Of a stretch of 64,000 nucleotides of DNA, positions 12,836 to 25,380 are shown piece by piece. Below the pieces are notes generated by a model. That model did not search any database. It worked only from the letters and a program-made list of their open reading frames with translations, and was not told where the DNA came from. A program made the translations under genes and the position numbers. This stretch comes from Limnanthes douglasii subsp. nivea (Eukaryota > Streptophyta > Magnoliopsida > Brassicales > Limnanthaceae). The stretch covers positions 217,675,046 to 217,739,045 of the forward strand of contig JAUPFV010000002.1 in NCBI GenBank assembly GCA_036936605.1, given 5' to 3'. Numbering within the stretch: the first letter of the stretch is position 1; each line of letters starts with the position of its first letter.

Positions 12836-12989
12836 GATACCGACTTTGCACTGTGGCAGAATAGGTATGCTCCAACAATTTCAATCCCTCAAGCCAGTAC
12901 TCAATCCCAGGCCATAGTAAATTACCAGCATAAATACTTCTTCTTGGTCTAGACAGTTGACCCTGATTTGACTGAATTTGCCTAGGCCG

Positions 12990-13740
12990 ATGTGGGTCAT
13001 GATACTGAAGATTGCATTCCGTTAAACCAGGAAGTATAAAACTTGATTAAAAAAAGAAAGTTGTCTGCTTTTGTTATAAAGCAAGGAGGCAACATGAAAT
13101 TTAACATTCATTCCCAGCTTAGTGCAAGCACAACACAAGAACCATCACTAAATGTGCATGGACGGAGTATGGGAGACAAGAATATGTTATGGTGATTGTG
13201 GAAATATTTGATGTACACTTGGAATATTTAGACCCTGATCCAGCTCAGAACCAGGTTGGGGTGATAGTGGAAAAAACAACGACAGTATCCGATCTATGCA
13301 GCTTCTTTTAATCTTTGACCATTTTTGGGAGAGATGCCATGACTGCACCCTTAAGTTGTTCAACAAAAAGGCATGTAACAGTCTAAGTAGCCAGCTAGAA
13401 GGGAAAATATCTACACATCTTTATCAGGGCTTGACTTTATTTACGGTCTTTGATGAAGATGACCTGAGAAACATTGCAGTCTCACATGGAGATGTTGTGG
13501 TAATAGGCGCATCCATTGAGGGCAATGATATACGTCGAATCGTAATTGATACATGCAGTTCAGGAAATATTCTATTTTTATCAACCTACAAAAAAATGAA
13601 AAATCCTTCAATCATCCAATGTTTGAATAGGGCCATAGTAGGATTTACTGGTAAATTGGCCGATGTGATTGGGAAGTTTGAATGAGAGGTCTTGTTGGGA
13701 AAAGGGTCGTTCAAGAAGTCGATAAGAGTTTAGTTTATCG
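12990..13740 (+). pseudogene. gag C-terminus and aspartic protease of element E
   Basis: A gag zinc-knuckle-side block (DVGHDTEDCIPLNQEVQNLI, about 12990-13055) is followed by the linker that precedes the protease. The protease frame 13296-13685 contains FDEDDLRNIAVSHGDVVVIG and the active-site segment IVIDTCSSGNILFLS. In a working enzyme the active site is D-T/S-G; here Gly is Cys, so catalysis is lost. The frame ends at a stop shortly after GFTGKLADVIGKFE. Confidence 0.8.
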
Positions 13741-14279
13741 TAGTTTATTGTCTAACATGTTACAATGTTATATTTAGTAGGTCTTATCTATCTAGGATGT
13801 ATACAGTAGCATCCACAGTCCACCAATGTTTGAAATATGTTGTGGGAGGCCAAGTAGGCATCGTACGAAGTAGTTAAAAGATAGCTCGAGAATGTTATGT
13901 CATTGCACTAGCTCCAAAGTCGTTATAGTATTGAAAGTTGACAAAAAATAGCAGTTAATGGAGTCTTCTTCCAAATCAAATGAGATAGATGATCAAGGGA
14001 GGCTCCTAGTGCTGTAATCCCAGTTGAAGAAGTTGAAGTTCATCACTTGGCAGAAGGTAAAAGTGTCAGGGTCGGATCTAAATTATCATTATAATTATAG
14101 GAAAATTTATTGTCATTTTTATCTAACAATCTACATGTGATTTCTTGTTGTGATGAGGATGTAACTGAACTACTATGTGTTTGCTTGTTGTCATGATTAG
14201 TCACAAACTGTTTGTTAGATCCGATACAGGGCCGGTGGTACAGATAAAAAGAGTTTTTTTTCAAAGAAATATCTGAAGT

Positions 14280-15470
14280 CATAGTCTAAAAAGTAGATCG
14301 GTTAACAAAAGTGGGACACATTAAAGAATCTCAGTACCCTCTTTGGACAAATAACCCGGTCCTAGTCAAAAATAAAAATGGAAATGAAATATGTGTATTG
14401 ATTTTACCGACCTTAATAGAGCTTGCCCCAAGGATCCATTTCCAGTACCCCTCATAGATCAGCTACTAGATTCCACATTGGGAAACAAGTTGTTATCCTT
14501 TATAGATGGTTTTTATGGGACAATCAAATACATATGGATTTGAATGATCAAGATCACACTACTTTTATCACTGACATGGGGCTTCATTGTTATAAAGTGA
14601 TGTCTTTTGGGTTGAAGAATGCTTGAGCCACTTATCAACGATTGGTTAATAAGGAATTTGCTAGCCATATTGGAAGAAATGTTGAATTGTATATCGATGA
14701 CATGATGGTTAAAATCCCTAAAGAGGAATACCACATATCCGACCTCCAAGAAACTTTTTCTAACTTGGAAACCATCAACTTGAAATTAAATCCTGAAAAA
14801 TGCACCTTTGGTGTTCGATTGAGGAAATTTCTAGGCTACATTATAAGTGAAAAGATGATCCAACCTGACCCAGATCAGTTAGATGCTTTGTTAGCCATGG
14901 ATCCACTCGGAATTCTAAAGAAGTTCAGAGATTAACTGGAAGGTTGGCATTATTAAACAGGTTTATTTCAAGGTCGTCAGATAAATGTGCATATTTTCTT
15001 CAAGTCTTAAGAAATGCTAAAGACTTCAATTGGTCCCCAAATTGTGATCAAGATTTCCTTGAAATCTATAGATATTGAAAGACTCTACATGTATTTGGTT
15101 GTATCGGAGTATGTTGCGAGTGCGGTATTGGTATGAGAAGTTAATAACTATCTCCGTCGTGTGTGTTATATAAGTAAGAGCTTGTTGGAAGTTGAAAATA
15201 GGTATTTAAACTTGGTAAAATTAGCCTTCGTATTGGTGATAGCTACCATTAAAATGAGACCTTATTTTCAAGCACATTCTATTACAGTTCGAACGTTTTT
15301 CCCCTTGAAGGATGTATTTCAAAAGGCGGATATATCCGGACGAACGACCAAGTGGTCAGTTGAACTTAGGGATTATGACATTGACTTTGCGCCCTGAACT
15401 GCAATAAAGGCTCAAGTTTTATCTAATCTTTTAGTTGAATTTCACTCCAAAAGTCCTTATGAAGAAACTC
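14280..15470 (+). pseudogene. reverse transcriptase and RNase H of element E
   Basis: RT blocks in order are VDRLTKVGHIKESQYPLW (about 14290-14345), DFTDLNRACPKDPFPV (14399-14450), HTTFITDMGLHCYKVMSFGL (14553-14615), ELYIDDMMVK (catalytic YIDD, about 14687-14715) and NPEKCTFGVR...FLGYIIS (14790-14850). The RNase H/connection region follows, with RYLNLVKLAFVLVIATIKMR (15200-15255) and SVELRDYDIDFAP (15355-15397). Several stops and frameshifts interrupt it. YIDD is retained. Confidence 0.85.
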
Positions 15471-15494
15471 AAACCAATAAGCCCAAGAAGTAAT

Positions 15495-17210
15495 GGATAA
15501 TCCGAATTGATGGTGGGTCTAGTACAATGGGACCTGGAGCTAGTATATGCATAATCTCCCCATTTAGGAATTTTATATACCAAGCTATATTTTTTGGTTT
15601 CAAAGAATCCAATATTGAGTCAGAATATGAAGCCACCGTAACTGGATTAAGGTTAGCTCAAATATGTGGTGCCAAAAGAGTTTGATTGATCAGTGATTCA
15701 CAACTACTCATTCATCAAGCACATGGACAATTTGAAACCATGAAAGATCACTTGATAAAGTATTTGGAAGTGTTGAAAGAAATCACAACCGGGTTTAAAC
15801 ACATTAAATATGAGCATGTCCCCAGATCGAAAAATTCAATGGCTGACTCTTTAGCCACTATAGCTTATTCTGAAGTATATCCTTGGATATTTATACAAGA
15901 ATGTCCTTCCATAGTCACAAATACATAAATAAACAGTGAAGTGGGAGAAAATCTACAAGTATCCACCATAGTCTCTAAAGACTAGAGGAATGAGATCCAA
16001 GAATTTATCACTAAAGGAGTTTTACCTCAAGACAAAGCGTCTGCCAAAAAAGATAAAGTACAAAGCTCGTAGATTTTCCGTTCTAATGGGGGTTCTTTAT
16101 AAAAAAACTCTTTGAGCTTGCCTCTGCTACGTTGCCTCGGATCCAATGAATCTCAAAGTTTTCTATCAGAACTATATGATGGGGAAAGATCAACACAATG
16201 TGGCTATAGAGCTTTATCTAGAAGGGTATTTTGGCAAGGTATTATTGGCCTTCTATTATGGCAGGTGCTAAAGACTTGGTGAGAAGATGTGACCATTTAT
16301 CAAATTTATCATCAGTATCCATGAAAACTCTATATCTGAAGCAATACCATTTGACACATGTGTACTTGATCTAGTCGGACCTCTTCTGATGGCTTCTTGG
16401 GGATGCCGTACTATAATTGTGCCGATATATTACTTCTGCAAGTTGGTAGAAGTTGCGCCCTTATTCAGGACGACATCTAAAGCAGTGATAAATTTTATCA
16501 TATCCAACATATATTGTTGATTTGGTATTCTCAAGTGCATTACTACGAATAATGGTCCTCAATTTGAAAATAAAGATATGGAAATATTTTGTACATCAAG
16601 AGGAATTCAACATTGTTTCTCTTCTCCATTTCATCCTCGAGCCAATGGACAAGTTAAGGTGGCAAACGAAACGATTTTAACGGGTTTGAAAAATAATTTA
16701 GAGGGAGCAGCTGGAAAATGGCCAAATTATCTACATGAAATTTTATGGGTATACCGAACCACTCCCCACACAGCCACTCAGGAGTCTCCATTTGCTTTAG
16801 TTTATGAAATAAATGCAATTACATCCATAAGCTACTATTCCTTCTTTCAGAGTTCAAAATTGTTCTGAACAGAATAATGAAAAGGTAGTGAGGGCTCAAT
16901 TACATTTAATTGAGGAAAGAAGAGTAAAAGCTCATCTAAGAACTGTGCATTACCGAGGCGTGATGAAGAGTAGGTTTGCATCTAAAGTAAGAAGAATAAA
17001 TTTTTAAGTCATAGACAAAGTGTTAAGAAAAATATTTTTACATACTAAGGAGAAAAATTTCAGAATGTTGGCTCTGAATTGGGAAGGACCATACATCATA
17101 TATGAAAAGGTCACGCAAGGAACATACAAGATTGTAGACAAATAAGGCAACCTTTTAAAGCATCCTTGGAATGTTGAACATCTAAGTTTATATTTAGAAT
17201 AAGCTTATCT
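15495..17210 (+). pseudogene. archaeal-like RNase H and integrase of element E
   Basis: IRIDGGSSTMGPGAS and later SDSQLLIHQAHGQF and HVPRSKNSMADSLATIAY form the second, archaeal-type RNase H, typical of the Tat lineage. Integrase follows, with the core DLVGPL, then TTNNGPQFEN and ANGQVKVANETI. Two of the three DDE residues are changed: the second Asp is Asn, and the usual Glu of GQVEVAN is Lys. The C-terminal region (EERRVKAHLR, LNWEGPYI and HPWNVEHL, to 17200) is present but frameshifted. Confidence 0.85.
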
Positions 17211-17249
17211 TGTAAATATTTACTTTACTTTACTTTAATGTAAATACTA

Positions 17250-17300
17250 TGGGGCATACTCTTTCCTACCCTGGTGGCGCGAGGAGGTGTTAGTGAGGTG
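17250..17300 (+). other. conserved post-integrase motif of element E
   Basis: ACTCTTTCCTACCCTGGTGG is followed by a run ending GAGGTGTTAGTGAGGTGTTC. The same segment stands at the same place in element G (47865-47912, ending AGGTTTTAATGAGGTGTCC). A similar AGGTTTTAATGAGGC phrase is known downstream of integrase in several other plant LTR elements. Its function is unknown to me. Confidence 0.6.
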
Positions 17301-17377
17301 TTCGAATTCCGTTCAATATATCATCTTTTACCTTTAAAAGTGTCTTTGCTATATTCGGTTGATTTAAAGTTATGATG

Positions 17378-17680
17378 CCTTCAAATGGATTACCTTTGAG
17401 TGGCTTGGATAAATTAAAGACAAAATACCTTCAAATTGATTACCTTTGAATGGTTCGGATAAATTAAAGACAAAATGCCTTCAAATGGATTACCTTTGAA
17501 TGGATCGAATAAATTAATGAAAAAATTCCTTCAAATAGATTACCTTTGAATGGCTCAAATGGATTAAAGACAAAATACCTTCAAATGGATTACCTTTGAA
17601 TGACACGGATGGATTAAAGACAAAATGCCTTCAAATGGATTACCTTTGAATGGCTTAAATAGGATTAAAACCATGTTGCC
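17378..17680 (+). repeat. 50-bp tandem repeat, six copies, in element E
   Basis: Units begin CCTTCAAATGGATTACCTTT at about 17378, 17428, 17478, 17528, 17578 and 17628, each about 50 bp and differing by a few bases. They lie between the integrase end and the 3' end of the antisense gene, the usual place for variable tandem repeats in Tat/Ogre-type elements. Confidence 0.9.
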
Positions 17681-18009
17681 TTTGAATAGAATACCCCCAT
17701 ATAGATTGTCGGATTTAATTTTTTTACTTTGGGTAAAGATTCTCAAATTTTAAATATCTTTGAATATTTGGTTGAGATCGGATGTTAATGAAAGTAAAAT
17801 ACGTAGTAAGGCATGAAGTGGATAAAAATAAAAATATGGCATAAAATACCTTTGAATTAAAATCCGATCTACATAACAAAATGCCTTGTATACAATAAAG
17901 ACTTATCACAATGAAATCGCAAAATAATCTGATCCTCAAACAACAAAATGTCTTGCACGCATCAAGGACTTTAAGTTAAAATACAAACACATAAAACTTA
18001 TTAACCTTA

Positions 18010-20884
18010 GGGATCATTCCCTTCGGTTGTCTTCTTCCCCGCCTCTTCTCCTTCATTTTATTCCTTTTCTTTTTCTGAAATATCATCATTCGAATCCTCC
18101 TTAGTCTCATCATCAGATTTGGATTCATCCAAAGAAACCCCTAGTTTATCACCCGCAAACATACTATGAATTTGCTCATATGGCATAAACTTTCACGGAT
18201 CCCCAAGAGACCGCTTGGGAACGGTATTATGAAACGACATTAAAATGTCCAATTTGATGGATTCTTCCCTCTTATCCATAGATTTCAATACACCATGAGC
18301 ATATGCATCTACATCATCGGCTATGTCATTTGCATTATTGTTTTTAAGATTGGTAATTTCATCTTTTTTCTTCTTTAGAAGATTTTCCGCCTTTTTTTTC
18401 TCTTCAGATAAGTTTTGAAAGCTAAATTTATCCTTAGCATGTTGCTATTTCAAAGAGGTGATCTCTTTTTGCAAATCAGAAAACTTGAGTTACAGATGAT
18501 TGTGATCGGATTTGGATTGAACCAGCTCATCCTTAAGGGTCTTCACTTTCTTATTCCGATTTTCTACCTTGTCTTTCTTCGCTCCGATCATGATCGGATT
18601 TAGATTGATCCAGCTCATCCTTAAGGGTCTTCACTTCCTTATTCAGATTTTCTACCTTGTTTTTCTCTGCTCCGATGGTGCTCTGTAAATATTGGATTTC
18701 ATTACGAAGGGAAGTAATGTCCTTGACTTGAGATCTAAACTGCTTCTTCAAGTCAACTATTGGCCTTATGTAGCCTAAAACTACAAATCGCAGTTCATCA
18801 TATTCCTTTGACACTTCGAAGGACTCCCCATCATGTGTCATAGCGTTGGCAATGGTAGTGGTCTGAATGAAAACGTTATCAAAATTAAAATGTCATATGT
18901 CATTTAGTTGATCAATACCTTTGAAAGAGGGTCTATCCGCAGCAGGAAGTACATAGGAAGAAGAATTAACAGACATTTCTACTTGAGAAGGAACTTCAGT
19001 AGGAGTAATGGTGGGAGGGGCTTCATATCGAAGTATGATCTCCGAACCAATAACAGTTTTCTTCTTCTTTACCTCTCTTTTGTCACTGTCTTCTTTATTT
19101 TTTTTTGCCCCTTGTTTTTCTTAACTATCAGAGATTTTGATGGATCCTTAATCTTCCCAATAGTAACTGCCAAAACTTCTAAAAGAGTTGCATCGATTTC
19201 ATCCGGAGGTCCCATGCTTCCCAGTTCAGAAATGACTTGAGATTGTGTATCATTCTCCTCATTCTTCTTCTTCTTATTCTTTTTCTTTATCTTATCAAGG
19301 TGACTAGGAGCTCTGTTTCTAGCTGGTAAACAAAGTTTGTCATCAGCTTCCTCATGAGAGCTCACGGATAAGATTTATTCTCCATAAATGATCTCTCACA
19401 ATATTTCCTGTGCTAAAACAGTTATAAAATCCATTTTACCATTTTTCAGTGGCCCATTGATGCAGTTTGGTGAAAGTTATTTTCCCCTATTCAAGGTGGT
19501 GTGAAAATAACTTTGAGAACATTTTAAAACAAATCCGATTTGAGAACCAATATCCAAACGTAACAAACGAAATCTTTTAAAACAAAAATACTTACATGGA
19601 GACTTCCAGTATCTTCCAAGCATACTCAGATTTCCTTTAGATGTAATATTTCTTCCATTTTCCTATGCGCCACTAATAAAGAGAAAGTAAGTTCTCCAAG
19701 GTTTATCAGCTTCCAGCAAATCATTGATTATTGTATAGTCATTTCCCATGTAAAGTAATAAAATGGAATGTTACCACTCTGACACAAACCAGTCACAACG
19801 ACGAATTTCTCCATGGGAATCGGAAGCTATAATACTGGCTAAAAGTGTAAACCAAGTGTTGGGGCTTAGTTGACTTGGGCGTAGTTTCACTGAGGGAAAT
19901 ATCTCACAATTTTCGGGTCTAAAATAAACCTAAGACCCCTATTGAGTACTTCGGTGTACACCACCATCTCTCCTGTCTTGCAGTCTATCGGAGTCTCTTC
20001 AGGGATATGAATCCTTACTTTAATTGACTCAGGAAACCCCCACTTATTCTGAAGCTTATCCAAATTATTTGTATGACTTTATACATAAGATATTTTTGTA
20101 GAGCCAGCAAGTATTTGATGCTAACCTTAGTGAAATTGGGCTCGACTCGCCCAACAAGACATTCAGGAAGTGGTTCAGATTCTATCAGATGTGTCTTTTT
20201 TATTTTTCTCGAGTTTCTTTTTAGTGTCCCCAGTATAATCTAACGTTTCCATAGGTGTATCTTCACCACTGTCATCTATTTTCTCTTCCACCATTCGTGG
20301 TCCCAATTCTACTGGATCACCAACTTGAGTACCAGTGTTATCTTCCTCAATATGAGGATGCTTAGTAGATGAAGTTATTGGAAGAGTAGTAGAGATGTTT
20401 TTCCTCTCAATCAGTTTTTGTTGAGGAAGATTGCTGATATCAGTAGAAATATCTGATGGGTTCTCCACTTCTTTCTCCGTTGGAAATGTCTGTTTTTAGC
20501 CTTAGAAACGTTTGGTAAGCCCAAGAGGCGTATTCTCTCCAATATCTGACCCCATATGAATGAAAGTTGATGGAGTTTTACGAGTACTAACGACTTTTAT
20601 TGAGCGAGTTTTAGTTGACTAAGAAAATTATTCGGGATTGTAAGAGATTGTGAAAGGGGGCTAAGTTTAGAAACATATAGTTTTTTACTAGAAGAATAAC
20701 TTTTGTTTGGTTCTGGAGTTTGAGTCACCGAAGAAGCGGGTAATCCGGAAGCAATTCTAGCTTGCCTTTTTTCTTCCTCCAACTCGGAAAAATTAATCCA
20801 ACCTCCTTTAATTAATGTAGTCCTCGTTGTAAACATACAAACTTTAAAAGAAACTAAAAGAACAAAAGAGAAAGTTGGATGCAA
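18010..20884 (-). pseudogene. antisense gene of element E (putative gypsy-type transposon protein family with coiled coil)
   Basis: Read on the minus strand, opposite to gag-pol. The N-terminal block 20884-20597 starts MFTTRTTLIKGGWINFSELE, and acidic/Ser-rich 20468-20175 follows. A broken core at about 20160-19400 includes VSIKYLLALQK. A lysine-rich block 19365-19069 (ARNRAPSHLDKIKKK) and a coiled coil 18841-18551 follow, with an acidic tail to about 18010. Each block has a counterpart, in the same order, in the antisense gene of element G (51260-48321). A TATATAAG box on the minus strand (20962-20969) sits about 80 bp upstream of the first ATG. Stops in the core make this copy a pseudogene. 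The order implies several exons, but splice sites were not fixed. Confidence 0.75.
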
Positions 20885-21217
20885 GTTAGAGTTTTTCTCT
20901 ACCTATAACTATAAGATCAATCTATTTTTCACTCTAGAAATAAAAACTGGTAAAAATTACCCTTATATATGAGTACGGAAGATGCACTTTACTGTTTTAC
21001 TATGGAAGAGGAATTGGCGACAATAAAATACCATTACCAAGAGAGAAATCGTTCAGAAGCTCTAATGACTACATGACACGTGTCCAAAAAAACTTATCGT
21101 TTAAAGTCGTGACCTTTCCGTATAAATAGATTTGATAACCTCATTCGGATCTAGTTGGGAAATCAGTTATAGTATTAGCTCTCCCGATATATTTTGGAAA
21201 GAGCTAAGGGGGCTAGA

Positions 21218-21588
21218 TGATAAGATCAGATTACTTTGGATGTCCTTTGCAGTAAAGTGGGTTGGAATTTATTTAGAGGGGTACTTCGGACCAGATAGCT
21301 AAAACTTGATAAATAAGCGGTAAGCTAAGTAAGCTTAGTGACTCAGCTAAGTGTTTAGTACATTGGTTTATAGGCTTAGGAGCTCGTGAGATTGACCAGA
21401 ATAGGTGACCCGACCCGAATGACCCATGGATCTCAAAAAGAGTATAAATAGCTCAACCAACAACATTAAATGGGTTGCAATTTTTCTAAAGATATTAAAT
21501 ACAAGCACCTCCTTTCTCTCCCTCGATTATATTAAGAATTTAATACCACATATTCAAAAACTACCCCAAAAATTATATTTCATCATCA
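21218..21588 (+). repeat. 3' LTR of element E
   Basis: It starts TGATAAGATCAG after a purine-rich tract (GAGCTAAGGGGGCTAGA, the likely polypurine tract) and ends TTTCATCATCA. It contains a TATA-like AGTATAAATAGC at about 21439-21450. Start and layout parallel the LTR of element G. The end is placed by analogy and is less certain. No 5' partner remains in the window. Confidence 0.65.
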
Positions 21589-21805
21589 CCATATTTAATC
21601 AAATTTTCATTTCTAACAATCACATTATTTAGAGAGAGTGTAAAACAATTGTTTCTCAATAGACAAGAGTAACCTTGCAAGTCTAAAACTAGAAAAGGAA
21701 CTAAGTTCCACCGAAAAGTAGGAACATACATTACATTCTTTATAAAATAATATATGTCTTGTGGAAAGTTTTAAAGAAAAACCACAAATAACTAAAACAT
21801 CATAC

Positions 21806-22181
21806 TGATGAAGGAAGAATAAATCAACAAGAAGATATCAGAAAGTTAGGGATGTAATTTGTTAACAAAGAAAGTCTTTTAGGAGACATTGATAATTATG
21901 TAATGTAAAAGGACTAATGTATATCAAACAATAAACTTTTGGACAGGACCACAATTAGTAAATTGTTAGACACGTGGGGCCCAATAAATGTACTATAAAA
22001 GCACCACAACCCTTTTGGGAAAGGGTGATTGATTAATGATTACAAAATTATTGCTCTATACTTTCTCTCTTTAAAAATTCATCTCTCTCTATAATATTTA
22101 CTAAGTAATCTAAATCGTGAATTAAGTCCTCTAAATATTGTTTTACTCTAAGACCTCCTTCAAAGATTTCTAGAACTATCA
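21806..22181 (+). repeat. 5' LTR of element F
   Basis: It starts TGATGAAGGAAG and ends AACTATCA directly before the primer-binding-like site. A TATA-like box TACTATAAAAGC lies at about 21990-22001. It is 376 bp. The start is chosen because CATAC precedes it and also follows the second LTR, and because TGATRA is the shared start of Tat LTRs here. Confidence 0.7.
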
Positions 22182-22989
22182 TTGGCGTCATCCGTGGGAA
22201 ACAATTTGGTACCCAGAATCATTTTCCAAAAACTTGTTGAAATTTCGAAAGAAAAATGATAGAAATTTAAGGAGAATTGAACATGAATAATGATTTTATA
22301 ATTGAAAAAAAAAATCGAAAAAAACCATGTTGAGAATAATATAGAAATCGATCAACAGCATGGCGATCAACATGCTGGTGAAATTTAAAAGAGTCCATCA
22401 TTGTCACTCGGAGAAATGAATTGTTGGAAGGAATCGAAAAACTGAAAGTTGAAAGAGATGTAACGATGGCTTCCAAGAAAATTAGGTATGAATTCTGAAG
22501 GGAACAAAGAAAGATGAATCAAATCACCTTCATCGAATCAGTAGGAATGAGAGATATCGGAGGCATCATCACTATTCAACGAGGAAAAAGCTAAAGCCAA
22601 GGTACAGGTATGAATCATCTGAGTCAAGCGATTATTCACTCTATAATTCAAGTGAATCTTCTCCAGAAAGGGATTATCGTAGGAAAAAAGATACCAAAAA
22701 GAAATATGTAACTGAAAATAGAAAATAGCATCAAACGGGTCATCGAACTAAAAACTTGAAGATGAAGGAGCAGGGCTCCGAGGATCATGCAAAGAAAGAT
22801 AACGTTGTATATACTCATAACCAATTAGGAAGTCAAAAAATTTAGTATCGTGTAAGTAATCAGTACATAGCTCCCTCTGAGGAGGGTCTCTATGTAATGG
22901 GTCGTGAGGGTTATAATTGGGCAGGCTATAATTGGACAAGCCTAATGTTTATAGGGCAGGCCATAATTGGAGGCCCTCTCCTTTGTCAG

Positions 22990-24394
22990 CTGAAATACTG
23001 TCTGGCAACTTCCCGAAGCACTTTGACATTTCTAAATTGGAGAAATTCGACGGAATATAAGATCCTGACAGCCATATTGAACAATTCAAAAAAAATATGA
23101 TTAATTTCAATGATGATGACAAGTTGTAAGGTTTTTTTGAAAATTTTTAAGGATTTAGCTTCAAAGTGGTATAACCGACTTCCGCAAGGTTATATAAAAA
23201 AATTGATATGTTCTGGAATGTTTTTCGTCATGATTTTGGTGGGTAGTAAGAAATTTTGTGCTAATGAAGACACCATAATATATTATCGGCAAAAGGTTGG
23301 AGAAAGCTTAAAAAAATATACCAACCGTTTTGTTGAAGCAAAAAAATGATATAGAATATTTTAAAGACGATGTGGCTTTGGCAGCATATAGAATAGGAAT
23401 TCTCCCCGGAGTACTGAAGGTCACTGTGGTTGAAAGTCAAGCAATGACATTTGGGGCTCTTCTTGATCAAGTTGAAAAAAGGATATTGGTGGAAGAAACT
23501 CAGGCTTCAAAAATATGTTCTAGTGACCAGTTGGAGAAAAATAAGTTACTAAGATCTCTTACTACTACATAACCTTCTCGAACAAATGTGCAATCTAAAG
23601 CAACAAACCAGTATCCTCTGAGGCCCGAGTAAATCAGCAAAACATATAGTACACAACCGGTAACTAAACCAATATCCAACAAATGGGTTAGACCAGAATA
23701 TTTTATAGATCTGATCGAGTATGTGGCTACTATATTTGAAAAAACTCGTGGTCAAGTGCAATTCCGCAAACCTTTCCATATTCAAGGCATCGAAAGAAGA
23801 AACTGCGTTGGTTATTTCTGAAGAGATTGATTCTTTTGATATTATGACATAGTACTTTGATCCAAAAGATTGGATGAACGATATTGACATGGTAGAAGAA
23901 ATCATCCCGAGTTAAAAGGTTAGTGATTTAGCAATTTTGAATCTTTAGCAATTTTTGGGAGTGATACTGTTGCAGGAAATTCGAACAGCTCCAGGAAGAG
24001 ACATATAGTAAACTTGACTACTCAACTAGAAGTGGGTGCCTCAACACATCAGCATCGAGCTCCCTTCCCAATAATTTGTTTTGAAGATGATGATATGAGA
24101 AATATGGCAGGCCCACACGATGATGTAGTGGTAATTACAGCAGGGATAGTTGGTGATCAAGTGCATAGAGTTTTAATTAACACGGGAAGTTCCGCGAACA
24201 AATTATTCATGAGCACTTATAAGAAACTTATTGATCCTTTTTTTTCTAGAAGGTCTGATCGAACTATTGTGGGATTCACAGGGGTAACTGCTGAAGTGGT
24301 TGGAGAATTCAAAAGTATGGTTGAACTAGGTCGGGGACCATTTAGAAAAGAAGTTGAAATTTTGTTTATCATAGTAGATGCTCCAACATCTTAA
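22990..24394 (+). pseudogene. gag and protease of element F
   Basis: The gag block at about 22995-23300 corresponds to KMEKYDGSKDPD...HLEQFKN of the sister elements. Frames 23110-23349 and 23330-23572 carry YRQKVGESLKKYTNRFVEAK and the segment before the linker (VTVVESQAMTFGALLDQVEK). The protease frame 24014-24394 holds FEDDDMRNMAGPHDDVVVIT and VLINTGSSANKLFMS. The active site is N-T-G instead of D-T-G, so catalytic Asp is lost. Stops separate gag from protease. Confidence 0.8.
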
Positions 24395-24586
24395 AACTAT
24401 ATCTTCGGGAGGTCCTGGTTGTCAAAAATGCATGTTGTCATCTCTACAGTTCATCAGCGTCTAAAGTATGTTATGGGGAATAATGTGGGGACAATTAGGA
24501 GCAGTAAAAAATTGCTAGAGAATGTTACCGAATTGCTTTATCATCAAGAAAGTTCGGGGAATGAATTAGAGAAAGCATAGTAGCTA

Positions 24587-25380
24587 GTGGAGACTTCATC
24601 GGAGCCAACTTATTTTGATGACCCAAGGGAGTCCCCCCATCTTTTAGTTCCCGATGAAAATTATGAAAATCATGTTTATCTATATGGTAAAGTGTTGAAG
24701 ATTGGAACAAAGTTATCTCCAAATTTTAGGAAAATTTTGATTGAATTTTTATCCTCAAAGTTAGATATGTTTTCCTGGTGTTCCGAGGACGTAGCTGGTG
24801 TCCCCCTAGAAATTATTTATCATAAGTTGGCGATCAAAAATAATGTAAGGCCAATAATACAGAAAATGATACCTTTCTCCCATGAGAAATCTGAGGCGAT
24901 AGTGGCAGAAGTAGAGCGTCTATCCATAGTAGGGAACATTCGAGAATCACAATATCCTTTATGGGCAGCAAACCCAGTTTTGGTCAAAAAGAAAAACGGT
25001 AAATGGCGAATGTGTGTAGATTTCAAAGACTTAAACAGGGCTTGTCCAAAAGATCCTTTCTTTGTCCTGCGGATAGATTAGCTGGTAGATTCTACAACAG
25101 GATACAATTTGCTTTATTTTATGGATGCTTATATAGGGTATAATCAAATCAAAATGGATCTGAGGGATGAAGAAAATACTTCGTTTATTACTAGAAGGGG
25201 TTTACATTGTTATAAAGTAATGTTGTTTGGGTTAAAGAATGTAGGGGAAACTTATCAACGTCTAGTGAATAAAACTTTTGAGTCGCAAATTGGGCGAAAT
25301 GTTGAAGTATATATCGATGATATGCTATTAAATAGTTCAAAAGATGAGGATCATTTTGAGGGTCTAGAGGAAACTTTCAT
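24587..25380 (+). pseudogene. reverse transcriptase of element F, truncated in the palm domain
   Basis: The frame 24587-25081 contains FSWCSEDVAGVP, ESQYPLWAANPVLVKKKNGK and VDFKDLNRACPKDP. After one stop, 25109-25380 continues with MDAYIGYNQIKMD, RGLHCYKVMLFGLKN and EVYIDDMLLNS (intact YIDD), then EDHFEGLEETF. Homology to RT ends there, and everything downstream (thumb, both RNases H, integrase) is gone. Confidence 0.85.

Larger units (their letters stand above)
12836..21588 (+). mobile_element. Tat-type Ty3/gypsy element E, 5' truncated, with an antisense gene
   Basis: The order is gag C-terminus, protease, RT, RNase H, archaeal-like RNase H, integrase, tandem repeat, antisense multi-exon gene, polypurine tract and 3' LTR. 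This matches element G (41701-52110). The 5' LTR, primer-binding site and most of gag are missing, the sequence starting inside gag at about 12836. Many stops and changed catalytic residues show it is inactive. Domain details are given in the entries below. Confidence 0.85.
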
